From the NCBI GenBank assembly GCA_011772425.1, contig WVZO01000253.1, forward strand, positions 1 to 46,782: a DNA stretch of 46,782 bases, given 5' to 3'. The notes beneath the pieces are model-generated. The model did no database searches. It was given only the letters and a program-made list of their open reading frames with translations, and was not told where the DNA came from. Both the position numbers and the translations under genes were made by a program. This DNA is from Candidatus Aminicenantota bacterium (GTDB taxonomy: Bacteria; Acidobacteriota; Aminicenantia; UBA2199). Below, piece by piece: positions 33,304 to 41,503 of this stretch; positions within the stretch are counted from its first letter, which is position 1; every line of letters begins with the position of its first letter.

Positions 33304-35316
33304 ATGAAGAAGTTAATAGAGATTTTAAAAGACTTTTTAAAAGACTTTTGGCAGTCACCGTTTCGCTGGCCGGTGCTGGCGGTGGTTGTTGTTGTCTTTA
33401 TTTTGGGACTTTTGATCGGGGGCAGTGGTTCCGGTGGTGATACAGGCCGCCCGGGGCACGACCACGGGGCGGAACCGCATGTGGAAGGTGCAAAGCAGAA
33501 AGAACAAATCTGGACATGCTCTATGCATCCGCAAATTCGCCAACCGAAACCGGGGAAATGCCCGATTTGCGGTATGGATTTAATCCCGGTTTCGACTGAG
33601 GAAGAAGAAGTCGGTCCCAGGGAATTAAAACTTTCCCCCACGGCTATTAAACTTGCAGATATCCAAACGGCGCCGGTGGAGCGCCGCTTTGTTTCTACTA
33701 TCATTCGGATGGTGGGAAAGGTGGAATATGACGAGTCCCGGTTGGGCTACATCACGTCCCGTGTCCCCGGCCGGATCGACCGGCTTTATGTAGATTATAC
33801 GGGTATAACCGTACGCAAAGGGGATCACCTGGTGTACCTCTACAGCCCTGAATTGATCAGCGCCCAGCAGGAACTTTTACAAGCGCTGAAAGCGTACAGG
33901 AAATTCGGCTCTGGCAAGACCACGGTCAATGCTGCCCGGGAAAAACTGAAACTGTGGGGATTACCCGCGGCGCAAATAAAAGAGATCGAAAAGAGGGGAA
34001 AACCCACGGACCACCTGACTATTTATTCCCCCATGAGCGGTATTATTATCCATAAAAATGCCGTGGAAGGGATGTATGTCAAAACCGGGAGCAAAATATA
34101 TACCATTGCCGACCTTTCCCGGGTATGGGTGAAAATGGATGCGTACGAATCCGATCTTTCCTGGATTCGCTACGGTCAAATCGTAGAGTTTACAACTGAG
34201 GCGTATCCTGGGGAAACCTTCAAAGGCAGGATCGCTTTTATCGATCCGGTGTTAAATGAAAAAACCCGGACGGTTAAAGTTCGGGTAAATGTGCTCAACC
34301 CGGGTCAAAAGTTAAAACCGGAGATGTTTGTGCGGGCCGTTGTGCATTCGAAGCTGTCGGTGTCGGGTAAGGTGATGGACCCGGATTTGGCAGGCAAATG
34401 GATTTCGCCGATGCACCCGGAAATAATTAAGGATAAACCCGGTAACTGTGATGTATGTGGTATGCCGTTGGTAAAAGCGGAAGACCTGGGTTATATCCTG
34501 GCTTCCGCCAGAGAAAAAGAAGCACCGTTGGTGATTCCCGCATCTGCTCCCCTAATCACCGGTAAACGTGCCGTGATTTACGTGGCGGTGCCGGGCAAAG
34601 AAGGTATCTTTGCCGGCAAGGAAGTTGTCTTAGGACCGCGGGCCGGGGATTATTACCTGGTAAAAAAAGGTCTCCAGGAAGGAGAACAGGTGGTGGTAAA
34701 CGGCGCATTTAAAATCGACAGCGATCTGCAAATCCAGGCCAAACCCAGTATGATGTCTCCCGAGGGTGGTGCACCTGCCCCAGGACATGACCATGGCGGC
34801 ACTGTTCATGCTGCCGCGAAAAAGGAAGCGAAACCGGGACACACCATTCCCACGGCATTTCAAGAAACCATCGATGGTATGGCAGACGCCTATTTCGCTG
34901 TGCACCAGGCCTTAAGCAGCGATAACCTCGGTGGGGCGCAGAAGTCCGCTGCCGATTTGCAAAAAAAACTGGCACTGGTAGATATGAATTTACTTAAAGG
35001 AAATGCCCATATGATATGGATGAACCTGGAGAAAAAAATTAAAGAGAACAGTCAAAAGTTAAAGAAGGCGAAAGATATCGAAGCGGCCCGGGTCCACTTA
35101 GAGGTGCTCACAGAACCTTTAGCCACTGCCATAAAACTATTCGGCAGCAGGAAAACCACGGTTTACCGCTTCCATTGCCCCATGGCCTTTGACAATAAAG
35201 GAGCCTACTGGCTGCAAAACAGCTCCGAAACCCGGAACCCCTATTTTGGCTCCTCCATGCTTACCTGTAAGGATTCAGTTGAAACATTGGTCCAGGCGAA
35301 GAAGGAAAAGAAATAA
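33304..35316 (+). CDS. CusB/CzcB-family periplasmic adaptor with two metal-binding modules and a DUF3347 tail
   Basis: A 670-residue membrane fusion protein. An N-terminal membrane helix (about 20-38) is followed by a His-rich linker (DTGRPGHDHGAEPH). A heavy-metal-binding module follows (about 76-100, WTCSMHPQIRQ to CPICGMDLIPV). The adaptor core (about 105-350) holds YTGITVRKGDHLVYLYSPEL and TIYSPMSGIIIHKNAVEG. A second metal-binding module is inserted at about 361-387 (WISPMHPEIIKDK to CDVCGMPLV). A membrane-proximal domain follows, then a His-rich linker (GHDHGGTVH) and a DUF3347 domain (about 520-665). It links CusA to the outer-membrane duct and probably hands Cu, Ag or related ions to the pump. 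Having two CGM modules in one adaptor is unusual. Confidence 0.92.
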   Translation: MKKLIEILKDFLKDFWQSPFRWPVLAVVVVVFILGLLIGGSGSGGDTGRPGHDHGAEPHVEGAKQKEQIWTCSMHPQIRQPKPGKCPICGMDLIPVSTEEEEVGPRELKLSPTAIKLADIQTAPVERRFVSTIIRMVGKVEYDESRLGYITSRVPGRIDRLYVDYTGITVRKGDHLVYLYSPELISAQQELLQALKAYRKFGSGKTTVNAAREKLKLWGLPAAQIKEIEKRGKPTDHLTIYSPMSGIIIHKNAVEGMYVKTGSKIYTIADLSRVWVKMDAYESDLSWIRYGQIVEFTTEAYPGETFKGRIAFIDPVLNEKTRTVKVRVNVLNPGQKLKPEMFVRAVVHSKLSVSGKVMDPDLAGKWISPMHPEIIKDKPGNCDVCGMPLVKAEDLGYILASAREKEAPLVIPASAPLITGKRAVIYVAVPGKEGIFAGKEVVLGPRAGDYYLVKKGLQEGEQVVVNGAFKIDSDLQIQAKPSMMSPEGGAPAPGHDHGGTVHAAAKKEAKPGHTIPTAFQETIDGMADAYFAVHQALSSDNLGGAQKSAADLQKKLALVDMNLLKGNAHMIWMNLEKKIKENSQKLKKAKDIEAARVHLEVLTEPLATAIKLFGSRKTTVYRFHCPMAFDNKGAYWLQNSSETRNPYFGSSMLTCKDSVETLVQAKKEKK

Positions 35317-35351
35317 CAAATTACCACCTGAAAAAGTAAAGGAGAAAAAAG

Positions 35352-38300
35352 ATGAATGAGACAGATAACACCCAATCACCGCAGCCTAAATCCATCCTGG
35401 ACCGGATTATTCTTTTCTGTTTAAAGAACAAACTGGTCATTACACTAATGGTGCTGGTTATCCTGTTCTGGGGGATCATGGTCGCTCCTTTCGACTGGAA
35501 CCTGGGGGGAATTCCCCGCAATCCCGTACCTGTCGATGCCATTCCTGATATCGGGGAGAACCAACAAATCGTTTTTACCAAATGGATGGGACGCTCTCCC
35601 CAGGATGTGGAAGACCAGATCAGCTACCCCCTTACCGTTTCATTACTGGGGGTCCCCGGGGTTAAAACCGTCAGGAGTTATTCCATGTTCGGGTTTTCCA
35701 GTATTTATGTTATATTTAAAGAAGAAATCGATTTTTACTGGTCCCGTTCCCGCATCCTGGAAAAGTTAAATTCCCTCCCCGCCGGTACGCTGCCCGAGGG
35801 TGTTCAGCCCACACTTGGGCCTGATGCCACGGCATTGGGACAAATTTACTGGTATACCCTGGAAGGCCGGGATGAGAAAGGAAATCCCACCGGGGGTTGG
35901 GACCTCCATGAACTGCGCACCGTCCAGGACTGGTATGTCCGTTATGCGCTGCTTTCGGCAGACGGTATCAGTGAAGTGGCCTCGGTAGGCGGTTTTGTGC
36001 AGGAGTACCAGGTGGATGTGGACCCGGATGCCATGCGGGCTTACAATGTGACCCTGGACCAGGTATTTATGGCGGTTAAAATGTCCAACCTGGATGTCGG
36101 TGCCCGTACCATCGAAATCAATAAAGCGGAGTACGTGATCCGTGGCCTCGGGTTTGTAAAAAACATAGAGGATATTGAAAATTCCGTGGTGAAAGTCAAC
36201 AACAATGTCCCCATATATGTAAAGAACATCGGCAAAGTCCTCCTGGGCCCTGCCCTGAGACGGGGCGCCCTGGACAAAGAGGGCACAGAGGTGGTGGGAG
36301 GGGTCGTGGTTGTCCGGTATGGAGACAATCCCCTGGCCGCCATTAAGAACCTTAGGAAAAAAATTCAAGAGATTTCCCCCGGCCTTCCCAAAAAAAAGTT
36401 GGCCGACGGTAGGGTGAGCCAGGTAAAGATCGTCCCTTTTTACGACCGCACCGGCCTGATCCACGAAACCCTTGAGACCTTAAATACGGCCTTGACCGAA
36501 GAAATCCTGGTCACTATTATCGTCGTACTGCTTATGTTACTGAACCTGAGGAGTTCGTTTCTTATATCCGGTCTACTTCCCCTGGCGGTTCTTTTGTCTT
36601 TTATTGCCATGAAGTATTTCGGTGTGGATGCCAATATCGTTGCTTTGTCCGGGATCGCCATTGCCATCGGCACCATGGTGGATATGGGCATTGTGATCGT
36701 GGAAAATATCGTCAAACACCTGGACCGGGCAAAACCGGGGGAAAACAGGCTTTCAATCGTTTTTCGCGCTGCCAGCGAAGTGGGCAGTGCCGTGCTGACG
36801 GCTGTAGCCACCACTGTAATTAGTTTCCTGCCGGTGTTTACCATGGAAGCAGCCGAAGGAAAGCTTTTTAAACCGTTGGCCTTTACCAAAACGTTTGCCT
36901 TAATCGCCTCCATCTTTATTGCCCTGACCATAATCCCTCCCTATGCCCATTTACTCTTCTCAGGAAAAATAAAAAAAGGAACAACAAAACGTAACCTGAA
37001 CATCCTATTGATGATCGTGGGTATCGCACTCATCTTTTATCTTGCCTGGTGGATCGGGTTGATCGTTGTTATGGTAGGAGCCTTTCAACTGTGGGAGAAA
37101 AAAGTACCCCTAAAAATAAGGAAACAGGTTACCAAAGGGGTAAACTACCTGGCGGTTTTCGTCGTGTCTGTTATCCTGGCGGATCATTGGCTGCCCCTGG
37201 GGCCTGAAAAGGGCCTGATTCTTAACCTGGTCTTTGTGGCAGCCATAATCGGGGGAATATTGGCATTTTTTTCCTTTTTCTTGAGGGTCTATGGGAAGAT
37301 ACTGCGGTGGCTGCTGGCCCACAAGGCCCTATTTTTCTCTGTGGTGCTTATCGTTCTGCTGTTCGGCGGCATGGTCTGGTTGGGGTTTAATACCTTTTTC
37401 GGCTGGCTGCCCGGTTTTATAAAAAAATCTCCTCCCATCAGTTATATTGCTCATAAGTTCCCGGGGCTGGGTAAAGAATTCATGCCGCCGCTGGACGAAG
37501 GCGCTTACCTCTACATGCCCACCACCATGCCCCATGCCTCGATCGGGGAGGTACTGGATGTTTTAAAAAAGCAGGACATGGCCTTTACCAACATCCCTGA
37601 AATCGATACCGCGGTTGGTAAGCTGGGTAGGGCCGATACACCGCTGGACCCCGCACCGGTCTCCATGATCGAAACCGTTATCAATTACAAGCCCCAATAT
37701 CTTGTGGATAAAAAGGGCAAACGGCTGCGTTTTCGTTTCGATGCCGGTGAAACCGACTTCTTCCGCGATGAGGAAGGGAACAAACTCCCGGGGCCCGACG
37801 GAGAACCCTATAACGTTAAAGGGAAATATTTACGGGATGAAGCGGGTAATCTAATCCCGGACTCCGGGGGTTATCCCTTTCGTTTATGGCGGCCGGCCCT
37901 GGACCCGGACCTCAATCCCGGCAGGAAAGCCTGGCCCGGCATTCACTCCCCCAACGATATTTGGGATGAGATCGTAAAAGCGGCAAAGATCCCGGGAACC
38001 ACTTCCGCACCGAAATTACAGCCTATTGCCGCCCGGATTGTCATGCTGCAAAGCGGTATGCGCGCCCCCATGGGTATAAAAGTTAAAGGCCCCGACCTGG
38101 ATACTATTGAAAAGGTGGGGCTGCAAATGGAAAAATTGCTGAAAGAAGTTCCTTCTATAGAACCTTCCGCCGTTATCGCCGATCGAATTATCGGCAAGCC
38201 TTACCTTGAGATCGAAATCGACCGGAAAGCCATTGCCAGGTATGGGATTATGCTGAAGAAAGTCCAGCAGGTGATCGAAGTGGCAGTGGGCGGCAAAAAA

Positions 38301-39239
38301 ATTACCACCACTGTAGAAGGACGCGAGCGCTACCCCGTAAGGGTCAGGTACTTGCGAGAATTGCGCAGCGATCTCGAAGCACTTGCCAAAATATTGGTCC
38401 CTTCACCCGGCGGCGCCCAGGTTCCCCTGACCCAACTGGCGAAAATTAATTATGTCCGCGGCCCCCAGGTCATCAAAAGCGAAGATACCTTCCTTATCGG
38501 CTATGTGCTGTTCGATATGAAACCCGGTTTTGCCGAGGTCGATGTGGTTGAAGATGCCAGTGAATACCTTAAACAGAAAATCGAAACCGGGGAGCTGGAA
38601 ATTCCCGCCGGCGTCAGTTTTACCTTTGCCGGCAGTTATGAGAACCAGGTCCGTTCGGAAAAGAAATTAATGATCGTTCTGCCCCTGGCGCTCTTTATTA
38701 TCTTCCTGATCCTCTACTTCCAGTTCAAGAGGGCGTCTACAACCATGTTGGTATTTTCGGGAATCCTGGTTGCCTGGGCTGGTGGGTTTATCATGATCTG
38801 GCTCTATGGACAGTCCTGGTTCTTAGATTTTTCTATTTTCGGGGTAAACATGCAGAATCTTTTCCAGATTCATCCCATCAATCTCAGTGTCGCCGTTTGG
38901 GTGGGTTTCCTGGCACTATTTGGTATCGCATCCGATAATGGTGTGATCGTCGCCACCTACTTAGACCAGGTATTTGCCAGGAAGACGCCAAAGACAGTTG
39001 AGGAAATACGCGAAGCAACAGTGGAGGCCGGGCTGCGCCGGGTTCGACCGGCGCTGATGACAGCCGGTACTACCATCCTGGCGCTTTTACCGGTCCTTAC
39101 CTCCACCGGCAGGGGGGCAGATATCATGGTCCCCATGGCTATCCCTTCTTTTGGAGGTATGTTCCTGGCATTGATCACCCTGTTTATCGTACCCGTCAGT
39201 TACTGCTGGCTAAAGGAACGTCGGCTTAAAAAAGGTTGA
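35352..39239 (+). CDS. CusA/CzcA-family heavy-metal RND transporter, enlarged
   Basis: A 1295-residue proton-driven inner-membrane pump, compared with about 1040 for typical HME-RND proteins. Family motifs: RNPVPVDAIPDIGENQQIVF near the N-terminus, the proton-relay segment GTMVDMGIVIVEN in TM4 and SGMRAPMGIKVKGPD in the porter domain. The region after TM6 is expanded: about three extra membrane helices (residues about 540-680) and a periplasmic insertion (about 780-880, with KGKRLRFRFDAGETDFF and DEAGNLIPDSGGYPF). The extension matches a subgroup of HME pumps rather than a fusion to a known enzyme. It works with the CusB- and TolC-like proteins encoded just upstream. Substrate likely monovalent copper or silver, judged from Met-rich motifs, but not certain. 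Confidence 0.93.
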   Translation: MNETDNTQSPQPKSILDRIILFCLKNKLVITLMVLVILFWGIMVAPFDWNLGGIPRNPVPVDAIPDIGENQQIVFTKWMGRSPQDVEDQISYPLTVSLLGVPGVKTVRSYSMFGFSSIYVIFKEEIDFYWSRSRILEKLNSLPAGTLPEGVQPTLGPDATALGQIYWYTLEGRDEKGNPTGGWDLHELRTVQDWYVRYALLSADGISEVASVGGFVQEYQVDVDPDAMRAYNVTLDQVFMAVKMSNLDVGARTIEINKAEYVIRGLGFVKNIEDIENSVVKVNNNVPIYVKNIGKVLLGPALRRGALDKEGTEVVGGVVVVRYGDNPLAAIKNLRKKIQEISPGLPKKKLADGRVSQVKIVPFYDRTGLIHETLETLNTALTEEILVTIIVVLLMLLNLRSSFLISGLLPLAVLLSFIAMKYFGVDANIVALSGIAIAIGTMVDMGIVIVENIVKHLDRAKPGENRLSIVFRAASEVGSAVLTAVATTVISFLPVFTMEAAEGKLFKPLAFTKTFALIASIFIALTIIPPYAHLLFSGKIKKGTTKRNLNILLMIVGIALIFYLAWWIGLIVVMVGAFQLWEKKVPLKIRKQVTKGVNYLAVFVVSVILADHWLPLGPEKGLILNLVFVAAIIGGILAFFSFFLRVYGKILRWLLAHKALFFSVVLIVLLFGGMVWLGFNTFFGWLPGFIKKSPPISYIAHKFPGLGKEFMPPLDEGAYLYMPTTMPHASIGEVLDVLKKQDMAFTNIPEIDTAVGKLGRADTPLDPAPVSMIETVINYKPQYLVDKKGKRLRFRFDAGETDFFRDEEGNKLPGPDGEPYNVKGKYLRDEAGNLIPDSGGYPFRLWRPALDPDLNPGRKAWPGIHSPNDIWDEIVKAAKIPGTTSAPKLQPIAARIVMLQSGMRAPMGIKVKGPDLDTIEKVGLQMEKLLKEVPSIEPSAVIADRIIGKPYLEIEIDRKAIARYGIMLKKVQQVIEVAVGGKKITTTVEGRERYPVRVRYLRELRSDLEALAKILVPSPGGAQVPLTQLAKINYVRGPQVIKSEDTFLIGYVLFDMKPGFAEVDVVEDASEYLKQKIETGELEIPAGVSFTFAGSYENQVRSEKKLMIVLPLALFIIFLILYFQFKRASTTMLVFSGILVAWAGGFIMIWLYGQSWFLDFSIFGVNMQNLFQIHPINLSVAVWVGFLALFGIASDNGVIVATYLDQVFARKTPKTVEEIREATVEAGLRRVRPALMTAGTTILALLPVLTSTGRGADIMVPMAIPSFGGMFLALITLFIVPVSYCWLKERRLKKG

Positions 39240-39309
39240 AACCAAATAAAGGAAATTTAAATAAATTGAAAACTCTAAAAAAATCTATTCTTAACAAGAG
39301 GAATAACCG

Positions 39310-39786
39310 ATGATTAAACATATAACCGTTTTTACTCTAATTATAGTAACACTCTTCGCATTGGCCAATTGCAAGAAAGGAACTCTCGTTTCTCCTACTG
39401 CGATAACTGCTGCGATTATGATCAATGGTAATGACATGACCAACGGCACGATGTCCGGTCCCAACCAAAATGATCGTATGACCATAAGGGCGGAATTTTC
39501 CGACCCCCAGGGGAATCACACGATTCGTACGGCTGTGGCTTCTTATACACACGGCCACGGTATGATGAATCACATGGGGCAAATTACCCTGTGGGATGAC
39601 GGGACTCACGGCGATCATATCCCCGGTGACGGCTGGTTCACCATGGAAGATGATATGATTCAAATGATGTCCATGATGGGTAATAATTGGAACCAGATAA
39701 TGGGCTCACATGAATTCGAAATCTATTGCCTGGATGAAGACGGTAACGAAAGCAATCACATTACCGTCCATATGGATATTCAGTAA
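39310..39786 (+). CDS. His/Met-rich periplasmic lipoprotein
   Basis: A 158-residue lipoprotein with lipobox LANC (Cys near residue 20). The mature part is rich in Met and His, for example HGHGMMNHMGQ and MEDDMIQMMSMMGNN, typical of copper or silver chaperones. WDDGTHGDHIPGDGWFT is the choice-of-anchor-X-type beta motif. It lies 70 bp after the CusA-like gene and likely buffers the same metal. The TAA stop lies inside the left terminal repeat of the following foldback element. Confidence 0.8.
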   Translation: MIKHITVFTLIIVTLFALANCKKGTLVSPTAITAAIMINGNDMTNGTMSGPNQNDRMTIRAEFSDPQGNHTIRTAVASYTHGHGMMNHMGQITLWDDGTHGDHIPGDGWFTMEDDMIQMMSMMGNNWNQIMGSHEFEIYCLDEDGNESNHITVHMDIQ

Positions 39787-39913
39787 CTATTCAGTTTTCA
39801 GAAGTAAAATGCAGTTCATGATCTAATGAGCCTCAGGGAGGTGCCCAATGGCACCGTACGGGCGAATGAGACATGAACTGCATGATAAGTTTTTCCAAAA
39901 CTGAATAGTTACT
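39782..39913. mobile_element. 132-bp foldback/MITE-like element
   Basis: Perfect 17-bp terminal inverted repeats, AGTAACTATTCAGTTTT (39782-39798) and AAAACTGAATAGTTACT (39897-39913). A nested 12-bp pair lies inside, ATGCAGTTCATG (39810-39821) and CATGAACTGCAT (39872-39883), with a GGTGCC/GGCACC hairpin at the centre. The ends begin GTAA, as in IS66-group termini, but no transposase is present and no target duplication is visible. The left end supplies the stop codon of the preceding lipoprotein gene. It could alternatively be a large transcription terminator. Confidence 0.65.
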
Positions 39914-40099
39914 AGTTCTACTCCTAAATCTATAGGGAATAATTAAGAAGTCAGGAAAATAAGCCATCATCTGTCTTCCATCCTTTGAACTTCCCGACTT
40001 TCTTTTCTTCGTGTTTCTTCGTGCTTTTTACCGCATTGTAAACGCCTTCGTGGCTCCCTCCTCTTGACTGTTAGAGCGATTCAATATAAAATTAGGCAC
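39914..40099. other. intergenic interval before prfB
   Basis: Contains minus-strand copies of the CACGAAG-type simple repeat (about 40001-40031). No clear promoter or extra gene is visible. A TTG start at 40064 in the prfB frame is discussed under prfB. Confidence 0.4.
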
Positions 40100-41194
40100 A
40101 TGGAACTGTTAGAATTGAAAAGCAAATTTGAAGAACTGCAAGAAAAGGCCGCTGATTTAAAGGGATTCTTGCAGTTGGAAAAGAAGAAACAGCGGGTGGA
40201 AGAGATTGAAAGGAATCTTGCCGATTCTGCGGTATGGAACAACCCTAAAAAGTCTGCGCAACTGTTAAAAGAGAAGAAAATACTGGAAAGCGACCTGGAT
40301 ATTGGCAAGCAATTCAACCGGGCCATCGATGATATTGAGACCTATTTTTCTCTTATCGATGAAGACCCGGATTTAATAAAAGAGGTGGAGCAGGAAATTC
40401 TTCGTTTTGATAACGTGCTGGAAGAAGCGGAAACCCGTAATTATTTGAGTGGGGAAAACGATACCAATAATGCCTTTTTAAGTATCCATCCCGGTGCCGG
40501 TGGGACTGAAAGCCAGGACTGGGCAGAGATGCTGTTACGTATGTACTTGCGATTTGGGGAGATGGAAGACTATAAAGTCGAGATTATCGAATTAATGGCC
40601 GGGGAAGAGGCTGGTATTAAAAGTGTAACGGTGAAGTTCGACGGTGAGTATGCCTATGGGTACTTGAAACAAGAAATCGGCGTTCATCGCCTGGTAAGGA
40701 TTTCACCTTTTGATGCCAACAAACGCAGGCATACGTCGTTTGCTGCGGTATTTGTTTATCCTGAGGTAGACGACTCCATTGCAATCGAAATCGATACCAA
40801 TGATTTGCGCATCGATACGTACAAGGCTTCCGGTAAAGGTGGTCAGCATGTCAACACCACGGACTCGGCTGTTCGGATTACCCATTTGCCCACGAACATT
40901 GTGGCCCAGTGTCAGAATGAGCGTTCTCAGCATCAGAATAAAGATATGGCGATGAGGATTCTCAGGTCCAAACTGTATGACCTGGAGTTGCGCAAGAAGA
41001 TGAAAGAAAGAGACAAAATGGAGAATGAGAAGGGAGAAATTGCCTGGGGTAACCAGATTCGCTCGTATGTACTGCAGCCGTACCAGAGTATCAAGGACCA
41101 CCGGACCAATTTTGAGATCGGTAATACGCAGCGGGTATTGGACGGAGATATATTCGCTTTTATCAAAGCATCGCTAAAAAGACCCGCCGCTTAA
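40100..41194 (+). CDS. prfB: Peptide chain release factor 2
   Basis: A 364-residue class I release factor recognising UGA and UAA. The RF2 codon-reading tripeptide SPF appears in RLVRISPFDANKR, and the peptidyl-hydrolysis motif GGQ in KASGKGGQHVNTTDSAV. The frame opens 12 codons earlier at a TTG, but the ATG at 40100 starts MELLELKSKFEELQEKAADL, aligning with the usual RF2 N-terminus. The region where most prfB genes have the UGA frameshift site reads DLKGFLQLEKK in one uninterrupted frame, so there is no programmed frameshift here and no autoregulation by that route. Confidence 0.95.
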   Translation: MELLELKSKFEELQEKAADLKGFLQLEKKKQRVEEIERNLADSAVWNNPKKSAQLLKEKKILESDLDIGKQFNRAIDDIETYFSLIDEDPDLIKEVEQEILRFDNVLEEAETRNYLSGENDTNNAFLSIHPGAGGTESQDWAEMLLRMYLRFGEMEDYKVEIIELMAGEEAGIKSVTVKFDGEYAYGYLKQEIGVHRLVRISPFDANKRRHTSFAAVFVYPEVDDSIAIEIDTNDLRIDTYKASGKGGQHVNTTDSAVRITHLPTNIVAQCQNERSQHQNKDMAMRILRSKLYDLELRKKMKERDKMENEKGEIAWGNQIRSYVLQPYQSIKDHRTNFEIGNTQRVLDGDIFAFIKASLKRPAA

Positions 41195-41203
41195 AGATAT
41201 TTT

Positions 41204-41264
41204 GCCTTCGGCGACCAGGGGCTCTTTTGTAAAAACCGCCCCTGGACCCCGCAAAAACTTTTTA
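41204..41264 (+). repeat. palindromic dispersed repeat, copy C
   Basis: Starts GCCTTCGGCGACCAGGGG and ends CCTGGACCCCGCAAAAACT, with a paired GGGGC/GCCCC core and a TTTTGTAAAA centre. It begins 9 bp after the prfB stop. Confidence 0.85.
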
Positions 41265-41376
41265 TATGCGGACAGTCATTATACGATAATTCAATCATCG
41301 TGCCCCATTAGAATCATTTCTTTTTGTCCCATAGTCACCTTTATAGGCTGCAATTTCTCGCATGTCCCCTTTCATA

Positions 41377-41405
41377 TTGACAAATGAATCATGAAATATT
41401 ATATT
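41377..41405 (+). promoter_or_regulatory. promoter for the truncated kinase gene
   Basis: TTGACA (41377-41382) and TATATT (41400-41405) are separated by 17 bp; the leader is about 90 nt. Confidence 0.6.
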
Positions 41406-41503
41406 ATCTTTGATATTTGATAAGGTTATAAAATGAATGATATTTTTTCGCTTGGCCCCAAATTACTAAAAATACTTAAAATAACGAAAAGGAGTTTAGT
41501 ATA

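Noticed and set aside
39782..39913. Complete insertion sequence
   Set aside because: No transposase reading frame fits in 132 bp and no target duplication is visible; kept only as a foldback/MITE-like element.
40140..40190. RF2 programmed frameshift site
   Set aside because: No in-frame UGA; the region reads continuously as DLKGFLQLEKK.
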